Shown: positions 1 to 8,010 of the stretch, piece by piece
Position numbering within the stretch: position 1 is the stretch's first letter
Layout of the letters: the number at the start of each line of letters is the position of its first letter
From: Candidatus Zixiibacteriota bacterium
GTDB taxonomy: Bacteria; Zixibacteria; MSB-5A5; GN15; FEB-12
Assembly (NCBI GenBank): GCA_035380245.1
Contig: DAOSXA010000013.1
Span: 1-10,796 of the forward strand
Direction of reading: 5' to 3'
DNA: 10,796 nt
The notes under the pieces: generated by a model
Databases searched by the model: none
Told to the model about the DNA's origin: nothing
What the model saw: the letters and a program-made list of their open reading frames with translations, nothing else
Position numbers and translations under genes: made by a program

Positions 1-1
1 A

Positions 2-202
2 TGGAAGATCGATCCCGAATTCTTCGACTTCATCCTGGATGTCCTGATAGACCTAGTCGTTATGTTCCTGAACAAAGGACTGTGGAAGACAGAGATGAAC
101 GTAATTGCTGTGAGCCAACAGAGGCTGGAGGAAAGAGATGTGAGACATAAAAACGTCTTCCTGAAGACTACCTTAATCGACAACAAAGACAGTAATTCCT
201 GA
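2..202 (+). CDS. Possible 3' end of an unidentified gene (cut by the window edge)
   Basis: An open frame runs from the window edge to a TGA at 200-202, giving 66 residues of a possible C-terminus. The first half is rich in Phe, Ile, Leu and Val (for example PEFFDFILDVLIDLVVMFL). Its codons mostly end in C or G (ATC, TTC, GAC, CTG, GTC), which looks like real coding use; the second half is charged and less biased. An in-frame ATG lies at 62-64, but the frame is open and codon-biased before it, so a start outside the window is more likely. It would converge on hsdR, with the hairpin at 249-276 between them. I recognise no family. An open frame this short could be chance. Confidence 0.3.
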   Translation, partial: WKIDPEFFDFILDVLIDLVVMFLNKGLWKTEMNVIAVSQQRLEERDVRHKNVFLKTTLIDNKDSNS

Positions 203-248
203 AGTGTACCTCATCTGCTTAAACAAGCAAGAAAGGTAAACAAACAAC

Positions 249-276
249 AAAAAACCCGGCTAGAAACCTGGGCTTA
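249..276 (-). terminator. Probable bidirectional rho-independent terminator downstream of hsdR
   Basis: On the minus strand the RNA would read AAGCCC, a bulged A, GG, a 7-base loop, then CCGGG followed by six U (249-254). This gives three C-G and two G-C pairs, extended by A-U and G-U pairs at the base. The plus strand forms the mirror hairpin with the run TTAATTTTT after it (274-282). It sits about 200 bases past the hsdR stop and about 50 bases past the stop of the possible plus-strand gene, as expected between convergent units. The stem is short and bulged, so strength is uncertain. I see nothing else convincing in 203-474. Confidence 0.5.
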
Positions 277-474
277 ATTTTTCCGTGTTGTCATACTCAG
301 GTGAAGAATGGACGCAAAATGCCGGGAACGAAACAAAAAACGGTAATGTATGTCCCTGATTTGATTGATGTTACGCACCAGCCGAATTACAGAACCAGTT
401 TTGTGTTAACTATTAGGGTGAACAATGCCCTGGCCTACACCTGCAACAAGATTCACAACCGCGTGCCCAATTTT

Positions 475-3400
475 CTACGACGCGATGTTGGCATAGTAGG
501 GCGAAGGCACCGTTGGGTACGCCCGGAACACATGCACGAAAACCGCCTCTGTCTTGTCACTTACGTCTTCAACTGAATAGATTTCCGGCAACCCGTTTTG
601 GTCGCTATAGAGATAGTCGCGAATAGTCAGGTGAACTGCATCCCGGGTAGCCTCCTTATCGCGCCAATGATCAATCCGCAGTTTCTCCGCCTTAAGTGTT
701 TTGAGCAAGTCCACGGCAACCTCTTTGATACGCTTGATATCGCCGGGAGTCAGATCAGGTTTTTTCAGCAAATCAAACACAGCAAGACTTTCCTCATCAA
801 GTCCCTCACGCAGAGCACGGCTTTCTTCCTTATCCATCTCTTCCACAAAATTCAAGAGCGCTTCGAACGTTTTTTCGATGGTTACCCTATCTTTCTCGCG
901 ATTATATTCGGCCACAATTTCCTCGTAGTGTTTCTGGAAATCGGTGCGCAAGGGATTCTGCTGGAGCAGACGCTGCAGGCGTTTTTCGATGGCGGTCTTG
1001 AGATTCTGCACGGTGGTACGCTTGACCGGACTGCGTTCGAACTCCCGGCGCAGGCGGTCGAAGTCGATCCGGCTGATGTCGTAGGTGCCGGTACCGTTTG
1101 CTGGCGCCTCTTCCCTCACCTCAATGGCGTCATCCACTAACTGGTGCAGCTGGCGGATGATACAGGTGATATCTGCCTGCTCACGGTCCTGTTGCAGGCT
1201 TTTATAGACGATGTTGATGGCGTCGAAGTCGCCCCGGCAATCATTGATGCCTTCGATGGTGATGCAGGCTTTGAATTTCGAAAACACCGCCCGGCACATC
1301 ACCTCAAAGCGTTTTCTCGTCTCGTCGTTTTCGTTCGCCGCCTCCTTGGCCGCAAGAATCGCCGCATTCCTGGCAAAACCCGTTTGCTTGATGATCTCAT
1401 CCAGAGACGCGCTTCGTTCCTCCAGAAAAGACCGGACAAAGGTAATCGCTTCACGTAGATCGGCCAGCAATTCCTCCTCGGGCTTGGCCGGTTCAGCTTC
1501 GCTACCGGTGCCATCGCGACCGACATCACCCGTTCCAGCAAAGGTAGCCAGCGCCTTGCGCAGGTTTTTCAGGATGCCGCAGTAATCGACTATCATCCCG
1601 TTGTTCTTTCCCTCGTTGACCCGGTTCGCCCGGGCGATGGCCTGCATCAGCGTGTGCGCTTTGAGCGGCTTGTCGAGGTAGAGGGTTGAAAGACTCGGTA
1701 CGTCAAAACCGGTCAACCACATGGCGCAGACGATGGCGATGCGAAACGGGTGTTCCTCGGCCTTGAACGCATCGTCCAGAGCCAGTTGTTGCATGTTCAG
1801 ATACTGTGGCTGTTTCCGCATGGTCTCGGGAAGGTCAATGCCTTCCTTGATCAGGCGGCGGTGTGGGGTGATGTCCAGCCCCCATTTGCGGAACTTCTCG
1901 ACCTCGCCCTGTTCCTCGCTGACCACGACCGCCATCTGCGTCTGGCGCATCCATTCAATCTGGCGACGCCGGTACTGTTCGTCCTGCTCATCCATTGCCT
2001 GGGGTAACTGCGATTCCAGCTCGTTGATTCTCTCGTTCCAATAGAATTCGATCAGTTTGTACATGCGGACGCAGGTAATTTTGTCAATGCAGACCAGCAT
2101 CGCCTTGCCGGTTTCCCAGGCCGTGGAATAGTGGCGCACAAAATCACGGGCCACCTGGTCGAGGCGTTTCCCTGCTGTGATGATATGATAGTCGCGCTTG
2201 AGCTCCTGCTCCAGGCGCTGTTCCACATCAATATTGTTAGTCTCCAGCTCCTCCAGCTTCTCTGCGATCCGGTCGTTCAGGTCGCCGACCGCCACACCGA
2301 GCTTGTCACCGCGCGCATCGTAGTACAGTGGTACTGTGGCTTTATCTTCCACGGCACGCTGAAAATCGTAGGTGGAGACATAATCGCCGAATACCCGCCG
2401 GGTGATCTCGTCGTCCTTGAAGAGCGGCGTGCCGGTGAACCCAATGTAACTGGCATTCGGTAGGGCGTTACGCATGTTGAGTGCGAGTGTCCCGTACTGT
2501 GTACGGTGCGCCTCGTCAGTTATGACGATGAGGTCATCGCGTTGGGAGTAGGCCTCTCCTTCGCCAACTGTGTGATTGAATTTCTGGATCAATGAGAAAA
2601 CGTGTGACTTGTGCTGCGCAAGCAACTCAGCAAGATGCTCGCCATTCGCTGCCCGGCATGGATCGCGGTCGTTGTCCACCAGGCCGCAACCGGCAAAGGT
2701 CTTGTAGATCTGCGTGTCGAGATCCTCTCGGTCGGTGAGGATTAGAAAGGTGAAATTTCCTCCCAGTTTGCGATGCACCTTACGGGTGAAAAAGACCATC
2801 GAATAGCTCTTGCCCGAGCCCTGGGTATGCCAGAACACCCCTAGTTTGCCTTTTCTGCTCTTCCTGTCGCGCACTGCCTCGATGGCCCGGTTGACGCCAA
2901 GGAACTGGTGATTGCGGGCCAGGATTTTTCTAGATTCTCCCACCGACTCGTCGAAAACTATGAAATTCTCGACTAGGTCCAGGAAATTAGCTTTCGCACA
3001 CACCCCCTTGAGCAACGTCTCCATGGCCACGGCGCCCGGCTGATCCTCAGCCAACCGTTTCCACTCGTGAAAATGTTCGAAACGACTGGTAATCGAACCT
3101 AGTTTGGCATCCACCCCGTTGGCCAGCACAACAAAAGCGTTGTGATTAAACAGATGCGGGACGGTGTCTTTGTAGTCCAGAAAGTTTCGCTCGTAAGCGG
3201 CGCGGATATCCTTACTGACGTTCTTCAACTCCATGAACAACAGCGGCAGACCGTTTACAAACCCAACGATGTCCGCCCTGCGGCGGTAGAGATCACCTCG
3301 CACCCACAGCTCTCGTACGCAAAGGAAATGATTATTCTCGGGATTATTGAAGTCGAAGATCCGCAAACGCTGCCGCATTCGTTCACCCTTGACGTTGCGG

Positions 3401-3723
3401 AAGATAACCTGTACCCCGTCCTTAATGAGCTCGTACTTTTCGCGATTGGTGGTAACCATGGTCTGCGAGACTGAAACCGCTACTATATGGCTGACAGCGT
3501 CTTCATAGGCACTAGCGGGCAGGCCGGGGTTGAGCTCCTCGATCTTGGCCCGCAGGGTGCGGGTCAGCACCACCTCACGATCTGATTTCCGGCCCAGTAG
3601 ACTGCCCGGTCCGAAATCCTCGTTGTTATAAGCGAACACGGACTCCCAGCCCAGCTTCTGTTCCAGGTATTCGGCAGTCGTCTGCTGGACGAGGCTGTCT
3701 TCGGTGTAGGGAGTCGGGGTCAT
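475..3723 (-). CDS. hsdR: Type I restriction enzyme R subunit (endonuclease and DNA translocase)
   Basis: This 1082-residue protein is the motor and nuclease subunit of the type I R-M complex. It joins HsdM and HsdS at unmethylated sites, pumps DNA using ATP, and cuts far from the site. The N-terminal PD-(D/E)xK nuclease shows D151, E165 and K167, the positions I recall for the catalytic residues of EcoR124I HsdR. N180 and Y184 sit near where that enzyme has its QxxxY motif. The SF2 helicase core follows: Walker A TQGSGKS (300-306), TDREDLDTQ (330-338), DEAH (403-406), GFTGTP (428-433), TGFDVP (671-676) and QAIARANR (694-701). A hinge rich in Gly, Glu and Pro (about 730-752) leads to a helical C-terminal region. 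The ATG overlaps the preceding TGA, with GGAGG at 3731-3735 seven bases upstream. Length and motifs are those of an intact protein. Confidence 0.97.
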   Translation of the reverse strand: MTPTPYTEDSLVQQTTAEYLEQKLGWESVFAYNNEDFGPGSLLGRKSDREVVLTRTLRAKIEELNPGLPASAYEDAVSHIVAVSVSQTMVTTNREKYELIKDGVQVIFRNVKGERMRQRLRIFDFNNPENNHFLCVRELWVRGDLYRRRADIVGFVNGLPLLFMELKNVSKDIRAAYERNFLDYKDTVPHLFNHNAFVVLANGVDAKLGSITSRFEHFHEWKRLAEDQPGAVAMETLLKGVCAKANFLDLVENFIVFDESVGESRKILARNHQFLGVNRAIEAVRDRKSRKGKLGVFWHTQGSGKSYSMVFFTRKVHRKLGGNFTFLILTDREDLDTQIYKTFAGCGLVDNDRDPCRAANGEHLAELLAQHKSHVFSLIQKFNHTVGEGEAYSQRDDLIVITDEAHRTQYGTLALNMRNALPNASYIGFTGTPLFKDDEITRRVFGDYVSTYDFQRAVEDKATVPLYYDARGDKLGVAVGDLNDRIAEKLEELETNNIDVEQRLEQELKRDYHIITAGKRLDQVARDFVRHYSTAWETGKAMLVCIDKITCVRMYKLIEFYWNERINELESQLPQAMDEQDEQYRRRQIEWMRQTQMAVVVSEEQGEVEKFRKWGLDITPHRRLIKEGIDLPETMRKQPQYLNMQQLALDDAFKAEEHPFRIAIVCAMWLTGFDVPSLSTLYLDKPLKAHTLMQAIARANRVNEGKNNGMIVDYCGILKNLRKALATFAGTGDVGRDGTGSEAEPAKPEEELLADLREAITFVRSFLEERSASLDEIIKQTGFARNAAILAAKEAANENDETRKRFEVMCRAVFSKFKACITIEGINDCRGDFDAINIVYKSLQQDREQADITCIIRQLHQLVDDAIEVREEAPANGTGTYDISRIDFDRLRREFERSPVKRTTVQNLKTAIEKRLQRLLQQNPLRTDFQKHYEEIVAEYNREKDRVTIEKTFEALLNFVEEMDKEESRALREGLDEESLAVFDLLKKPDLTPGDIKRIKEVAVDLLKTLKAEKLRIDHWRDKEATRDAVHLTIRDYLYSDQNGLPEIYSVEDVSDKTEAVFVHVFRAYPTVPSPYYANIAS

Positions 3724-5126
3724 TCAACGACCTCCCATTGACCGGTTTTTTTGGAGCCGATCCGGCGGATTCGGTTTTGCTGTTTAAGCTTCTGGATATT
3801 ACGCTTTATCGTAGTCTCGCTCACTTCGAGCCGCTCGGCAAGTGCTGCATAGCTCGCTGAGGGCTCAGTACGTAATACATTTAAAAGGTCATTTATCCGG
3901 TCAGAATGACCGGATAAATCAGCGACTTGACCTGTTAATGCCCCTTTATCCGCCAGATCCAGCTCTTCCACAGGTTTGCGGTGAACCGTAGCGGTGAACA
4001 AGCAGCCATCGTGATCGTCGACAAAGTCTATGGTCGGCCACTTTTCCAGCGCCCTCTTTATTCCCGAACCCAGGCCATGGTAGGGCAGCAGCCCCTTTGC
4101 GATATACGAAACCAAGATTGGGTTGCGGATATTGGAGTTTCCGGTTCGAATCTTCTCCACTGTCAGATTATTGGGCAGATGTCCGGGGCTGATGATCTCG
4201 ATGCGGTTGTCGAAGACAAACAAGCGAATCGGGGCACTGACCAGATAATCTCGGTGTACCAGGGCATTGACCAGCAGCTCCTCGAAAACCGCCTCGGGAA
4301 TCTCCGGCAATCCTGGTGCGTTTACTCCACGCCCCGCCTGCACCTTGTGCAAGTTACGCATAACAAAGGCCAGTGCTCCCTCGAAGAGTTTCGGTAGCGG
4401 CCCGGAAAAGTCCTCACTGTCGAGGTAGTCGGTGGCGTGGATTTTATTGCCAGGGTATCGGATGGCCTTGACCACGAATTGCGGCACTATCCACTCCGGC
4501 TTCTCGGCGAAGAGTAGCACGCCGGCCAGGTTGAGACAACCGTCGTCGGTGGCCAGATTCATGTTTTGCAGCAGCTTGGTCAGGTCCTCGGGGGAATCGG
4601 GATACTCCTGTTTGTAAACATCACGCAGAAAATCGCGGAAACGCAGCTTGTCCAGCTTGTCGATCCTCGCCTTGGTGGGTAGTTCATCGCCGTGGAACTG
4701 GTTGGTTAACTGGAACAGGCGGCGCAGCTCTTCCTTGGAGTTTACTCTCCGCTTGTCGGCCCCAGCCTTGAGCCAGATCACCCCGTTCTTGTCAAAATAG
4801 GGCTTGTCAATCCCCTTAGGTACCGTGAGTACGATAACGATGCGGCCATTTTCAAGCGCCACGTTCTCGGTCTGTACCGCCAGCGGGCTGCGCACCAGAT
4901 GGCTGGCAGCATTGCTGATAAGCTGATTGATCCGGGCTACATCATACCCTGAGAGTCCCGGTGTCGAACCATCGTCCGACACGCCGATAAAGATGGTGCC
5001 GCCATTGGTGTTAGCAAAGGCCGCCATTTCCGAGGCCAGCGACTCGGCATTCTTTACATCCGCCTTGAACTGGCTGGTTGAGTCTTCACCAAGGGCAATT
5101 TGCGAGAAAACGTCCTTGAGGTTCAT
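3720..5126 (-). CDS. AlbA_2 (Schlafen-like) / GHKL ATPase / winged-helix protein
   Basis: The protein has 468 residues and three parts. Residues about 10-130 are an AlbA_2 (Schlafen AlbA_2-type) domain, marked by GEDSTSQFK and FANTNGGTIFIGVSDDG (37-53). Residues about 280-380 are a GHKL-type ATPase (HATPase_c_4 type): N box E283-N287 in EELLVNALVHRDY, FDNRIEIISPG (305-315) and HGLGSGI (350-356). Residues about 410-465 are a winged helix-turn-helix. Such proteins are often labelled transcriptional regulator or RecG-like, but no helicase motif is present. By family it binds nucleic acid and ATP; its role here is inferred to be regulation or an accessory defence function. AlbA_2 domains often have EFK where this one has Q19-F-K. 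The start is well supported by AAGGAGGT at 5132-5139 and an ATGA overlap with the OLD gene. A 13-bp palindrome lies within codons 403-412. Confidence 0.85.
   Translation of the reverse strand: MNLKDVFSQIALGEDSTSQFKADVKNAESLASEMAAFANTNGGTIFIGVSDDGSTPGLSGYDVARINQLISNAASHLVRSPLAVQTENVALENGRIVIVLTVPKGIDKPYFDKNGVIWLKAGADKRRVNSKEELRRLFQLTNQFHGDELPTKARIDKLDKLRFRDFLRDVYKQEYPDSPEDLTKLLQNMNLATDDGCLNLAGVLLFAEKPEWIVPQFVVKAIRYPGNKIHATDYLDSEDFSGPLPKLFEGALAFVMRNLHKVQAGRGVNAPGLPEIPEAVFEELLVNALVHRDYLVSAPIRLFVFDNRIEIISPGHLPNNLTVEKIRTGNSNIRNPILVSYIAKGLLPYHGLGSGIKRALEKWPTIDFVDDHDGCLFTATVHRKPVEELDLADKGALTGQVADLSGHSDRINDLLNVLRTEPSASYAALAERLEVSETTIKRNIQKLKQQNRIRRIGSKKTGQWEVVE
3891..3919. repeat. Perfect 13-bp inverted repeat with 3-base spacer inside the AlbA_2 gene
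   Basis: The left arm ATTTATCCGGTCA (3891-3903) is followed by GAA and the exact reverse complement TGACCGGATAAAT (3907-3919). It encodes DLSGHSDRIN (residues 403-412), between the GHKL ATPase and the winged helix. Further GGTCA/TGACC copies lie at 3887-3891 and 3929-3933, and a related TTTATCCG occurs at 3945-3952. In mRNA it would make a very stable hairpin about 170 bases upstream of the hsdR start. It has no U-run, so it is not an ordinary terminator. It could be an operator, an RNA processing site, or a small inserted palindromic element. Confidence 0.9.
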
Positions 5127-6835
5127 TCGTTACCTCCTTGTACCGACAAGCAGGACTGAACCTTCGAGCAGAAATTATTCAGCTTGTCATCATCAATCTG
5201 GCCACAAGAATAGCAGTAGAGAAGATGTTGGGGTTTCCTGTGGCTTGAACCTGGGGAAATTACCCCAAGGACTGTTTCCAGGTCTTTTGGCAAGGTAACA
5301 ACCGATTTTGTGAAATCAGCATGTTTTGAATCGGAGATAAGCTGGTTGAGTTCCTGATGCTCGTCCTTGTTGTTGTCATCATCATGGAGCACGGCATGGG
5401 AAACGCCAAATGCGCTCAACAGGTTCATGAACCGGTGGATGTTATACTTTCCGAGACAATCCAGAACGTAAGTTCCCTTAGGAAGAGACAATTTTTCGTC
5501 GTCAAGTAACCTGTTAATCAACGCGGTTTCACTTGGCCCTTCGACCAGCAACACATTTTCCGCAAAAAACATCCCTGCCCGATCAGGATTCAACCACAGA
5601 AAGTATTTTACGGCCTCCATCTCAGGCTTGAGGTCATCTGCTTGCATTCTTTTCTTAACTTTGGGATAATTGTTGGCGATTTGCTTAATGGCATGGTTGG
5701 CATCAACAATATTATTCCACTGGGTAAGGTTTACCTGAAAGATTTTAATAATCCCATCACTTCGTTGTGCGCGAATGATGGCTGGAATGCGACTGGCATT
5801 GCGGCTCACAAAATACGCGGAGTGCGTGGAACAGGTAACCTGCCAATCCTCAGCCTCGCTTACCTTGATCAGGTTTCTGGCAAGCTCGTCCTGCTGCGGC
5901 GGATGCAGAAATGCTTCCGGCTCTTCAAAGAGAACAAGATTGAGCGAGGGGGTGAAATCCTTCACCTTTTTGGAAACCTTACGTGGAACGTATTTAGCGC
6001 CGAGCTGGATCAACGAATAGATGAAATGCCGTTGAAATCCGGACCCAAAATATTCGACACCTTGCGACTTCTCGAGATTATTATCCCTGATGTCCCAGCC
6101 GAGCATCGATTTGATGATTTCCGGTGTAGACGGTGTGGTGAATTTCAGGCTAAACTTGGTTTGCCATGGCAAAAGCAGAGAATTCAAATCATCCTCAAAA
6201 CTGGATAGAGAAAGCTTGTCCTCAGTTTCCATTGCCCGGACACTATCCGCAAAGTCGGTAACTCTTTCTGTCAGTAATTTATATGCCTCACTCTCCTCGA
6301 CAACATCCGACATGATGTTTGTGATCAGATCGCGCAATGCGGACGGACCGCTAAGCTTGGCATGTTCATCAACTTTGCTGATCGCCGGGATATAGATTAG
6401 GTCGCCAAATTTTCCACTCTGTACATTCTTCGCGCCGTAAAACGGTTCGTCGGACAAGTTGCCATCCGACTTGTAACCAAGTATCCACCCAGTAGCATTC
6501 TTGCTGTCGTGCAATTTAACGCTTGTCTGAAAATATTTCCTTACTTTCAGGGACTTCTCGGCACTCTTGTACTCATCTTTAAGTGAGTCGTATTCCTGAT
6601 CGTTAAGACTAAATGTCAACTCTACCCATGACTCCTGATTGGTCGCCCCTTTGAATGGGAAGTCATCTTCCTTCTTGAATTTGAAGCCGTCTTTCTCGTA
6701 GAAAGCTCGGATGCAATCAATAATTGTGCTTTTCCCGGCATTATTCGCGCCTACGAGTAGCGCATATGACTGAAAACGCATCGATGCATCGATTATTCCC
6801 CGGAAGTTATGAATGGATACTTGCGACAGTTTCAT
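5123..6835 (-). CDS. OLD-family ABC ATPase with C-terminal TOPRIM nuclease domain
   Basis: This 570-residue protein has the layout of OLD (overcoming lysogenization defect) family nucleases, which includes P2 Old, GajA of Gabija and the retron Eco8 effector. The ATPase begins with SIHNFRG and Walker A GANNAGKST (29-37). A signature-like GSGFQR lies at 264-269, Walker B LVLFEEPEAFLHP at 300-312, and the switch histidine in STHS (336-339). The TOPRIM domain starts with LLVEGPSE (429-436, E432) and continues to the acidic LHDDDN (483-488), the usual metal-binding residues. By family this suggests ATP-regulated DNA cleavage or nicking. The tail has four cysteines (541, 544, 556, 562). No UvrD-like GajB gene is adjacent, so it is not a standard Gabija pair. 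The start follows GGAGG at 6843-6847 and overlaps the hsdS stop. Base composition is more AT-rich than that of both flanking hsd genes, which suggests separate acquisition. Confidence 0.9.
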   Translation of the reverse strand: MKLSQVSIHNFRGIIDASMRFQSYALLVGANNAGKSTIIDCIRAFYEKDGFKFKKEDDFPFKGATNQESWVELTFSLNDQEYDSLKDEYKSAEKSLKVRKYFQTSVKLHDSKNATGWILGYKSDGNLSDEPFYGAKNVQSGKFGDLIYIPAISKVDEHAKLSGPSALRDLITNIMSDVVEESEAYKLLTERVTDFADSVRAMETEDKLSLSSFEDDLNSLLLPWQTKFSLKFTTPSTPEIIKSMLGWDIRDNNLEKSQGVEYFGSGFQRHFIYSLIQLGAKYVPRKVSKKVKDFTPSLNLVLFEEPEAFLHPPQQDELARNLIKVSEAEDWQVTCSTHSAYFVSRNASRIPAIIRAQRSDGIIKIFQVNLTQWNNIVDANHAIKQIANNYPKVKKRMQADDLKPEMEAVKYFLWLNPDRAGMFFAENVLLVEGPSETALINRLLDDEKLSLPKGTYVLDCLGKYNIHRFMNLLSAFGVSHAVLHDDDNNKDEHQELNQLISDSKHADFTKSVVTLPKDLETVLGVISPGSSHRKPQHLLYCYSCGQIDDDKLNNFCSKVQSCLSVQGGNE

Positions 6836-8010
6836 ACAGCCACCTCCCCGTTCATTAGTTTGGGCAGGAGGAGGTCACGGGCTTTGGTGAGTCTCTCAAT
6901 TGTTTGATGAAGATTCGCGATTTGGAGATCTATCGGGACCACATGCTCCATAAACATTGCCGCGATCCGATCTGTTGGCTTTATAAGCTCAACACCATAC
7001 AGATCTTTCTTCGTGATCGCTGCGAAGATCGCACCACCACCAATCATGTCTTCTTTGAAGAAATGGCTCTTTAGTGCGTAAAATAGATAGTTTTGATGAT
7101 CGCAAATCGATCGGATCGCCGCGAGACCCCGGCCAATGACAATCTTGTCAGGCGTTATGTTTATGCGCCCGACTGGAGCTCTCACACTAAAAAGTATGTC
7201 GCCGGGTTCCGCGATGCGACTTTGGACTGTGCAATATGTCTCATGCTTGGGGAAACGGACTCCGAAATTGGTGACACCCTGATGAAATGGCAGACCATTT
7301 CCATCGTTGTTGTAATAGATGGACTTGGGGCTTTGCCCCATCGTAACATCTGCAATCTCTCTTAACGGCTTCTTCTCCCACCCTTCCGGTACGCCGTTGA
7401 TGATTTGGGTGTGTTCGTGGCCGGGGAAGCGGAGGTGGACGAACCATTCCTTGTATAGCAGCCGCGCCGACTGCTCCAGCAACTGAATCCGCCGCCGGTT
7501 GTTCTCGATCAGGTCGTCGTAGGCGGAGAGGATTTCAACGATCCGGGATTGAGTTGAACGATCGGGAATGGGCAGTCTGAATGAGGAAAGGATCTTTGCA
7601 TTTGCGTTTGGCTGTGCAGCGCCGCCAACCTGAGACAATACAAATTGCTTATAAACGTCAGATTCAACGATCCGACCAACATATCCAGGGTCGGCAATTT
7701 GACGGTCAACGCGGATACGTACTAAGTAAGAGGCAAACACAGATTCAGGGTTATTGCGGATAAGTTTGGCATAGCCAACAGTCGCGCCAGTTCGAGCAAT
7801 GACAATATCACCAGTTGCGAGCGAAAACTTGTTTCTTGCCTTTTCGTCAATCTCACAATATGGAACTGAATCCCAATCAATTTGGGAAGGAACAATGTCG
7901 GTAATGCGCAAGAAACGGGGGCCAACATGGTGTTCAGAAGCTGACGCAGTGTACCCGTACTGAACAAATTCCGCAATCTCGGCCAAACTCTTTGCAGAAG
8001 CCCTTGTCAT
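6832..8010 (-). CDS. hsdS: Type I restriction-modification specificity subunit
   Basis: The 392-residue protein selects the DNA target for both modification and restriction. It has the standard two-half layout. The first target-recognition domain spans about 1-148 and ends in RLPIPD. A helical spacer follows at about 150-200, with SRIVEILSAYDDLIENNRRR and LLYKEWFVHLRFPG. The second recognition domain spans about 207-345 (MGQSPKS at 224-230, LPFHQGVTNFG at 240-250, ITKKDL at 332-337). The second spacer carries the typical ending LTKARDLLLPKLMNGE. Two different domains predict a bipartite, asymmetric target; the bases cannot be read from sequence. The spacer-coding region is GC-rich and the recognition domains more AT-rich, as expected from domain exchange. 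The start overlaps the hsdM stop, with AGGAG at 8019-8023. No phase-variation repeat or second hsdS copy is seen. Confidence 0.96.
   Translation of the reverse strand: MTRASAKSLAEIAEFVQYGYTASASEHHVGPRFLRITDIVPSQIDWDSVPYCEIDEKARNKFSLATGDIVIARTGATVGYAKLIRNNPESVFASYLVRIRVDRQIADPGYVGRIVESDVYKQFVLSQVGGAAQPNANAKILSSFRLPIPDRSTQSRIVEILSAYDDLIENNRRRIQLLEQSARLLYKEWFVHLRFPGHEHTQIINGVPEGWEKKPLREIADVTMGQSPKSIYYNNDGNGLPFHQGVTNFGVRFPKHETYCTVQSRIAEPGDILFSVRAPVGRINITPDKIVIGRGLAAIRSICDHQNYLFYALKSHFFKEDMIGGGAIFAAITKKDLYGVELIKPTDRIAAMFMEHVVPIDLQIANLHQTIERLTKARDLLLPKLMNGEVAV

Noticed and set aside
301..576. A 91-codon plus-strand frame starting with GTG
   Set aside because: Its second part is antisense to the conserved C-terminus of HsdR, it has no good Shine-Dalgarno, and no domain is visible.
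3720..5126. Annotating the AlbA_2 gene as RecG or an ATP-dependent helicase
   Set aside because: It lacks Walker A GKS/T and DExx helicase motifs. The ATP-binding signature is of GHKL type, so the RecG label would be a carry-over error.
5123..6835. Calling the OLD gene GajA of a Gabija system
   Set aside because: Gabija needs an adjacent UvrD-like helicase (GajB). The neighbours here are hsdS and the AlbA_2 gene, and no UvrD motifs are present.
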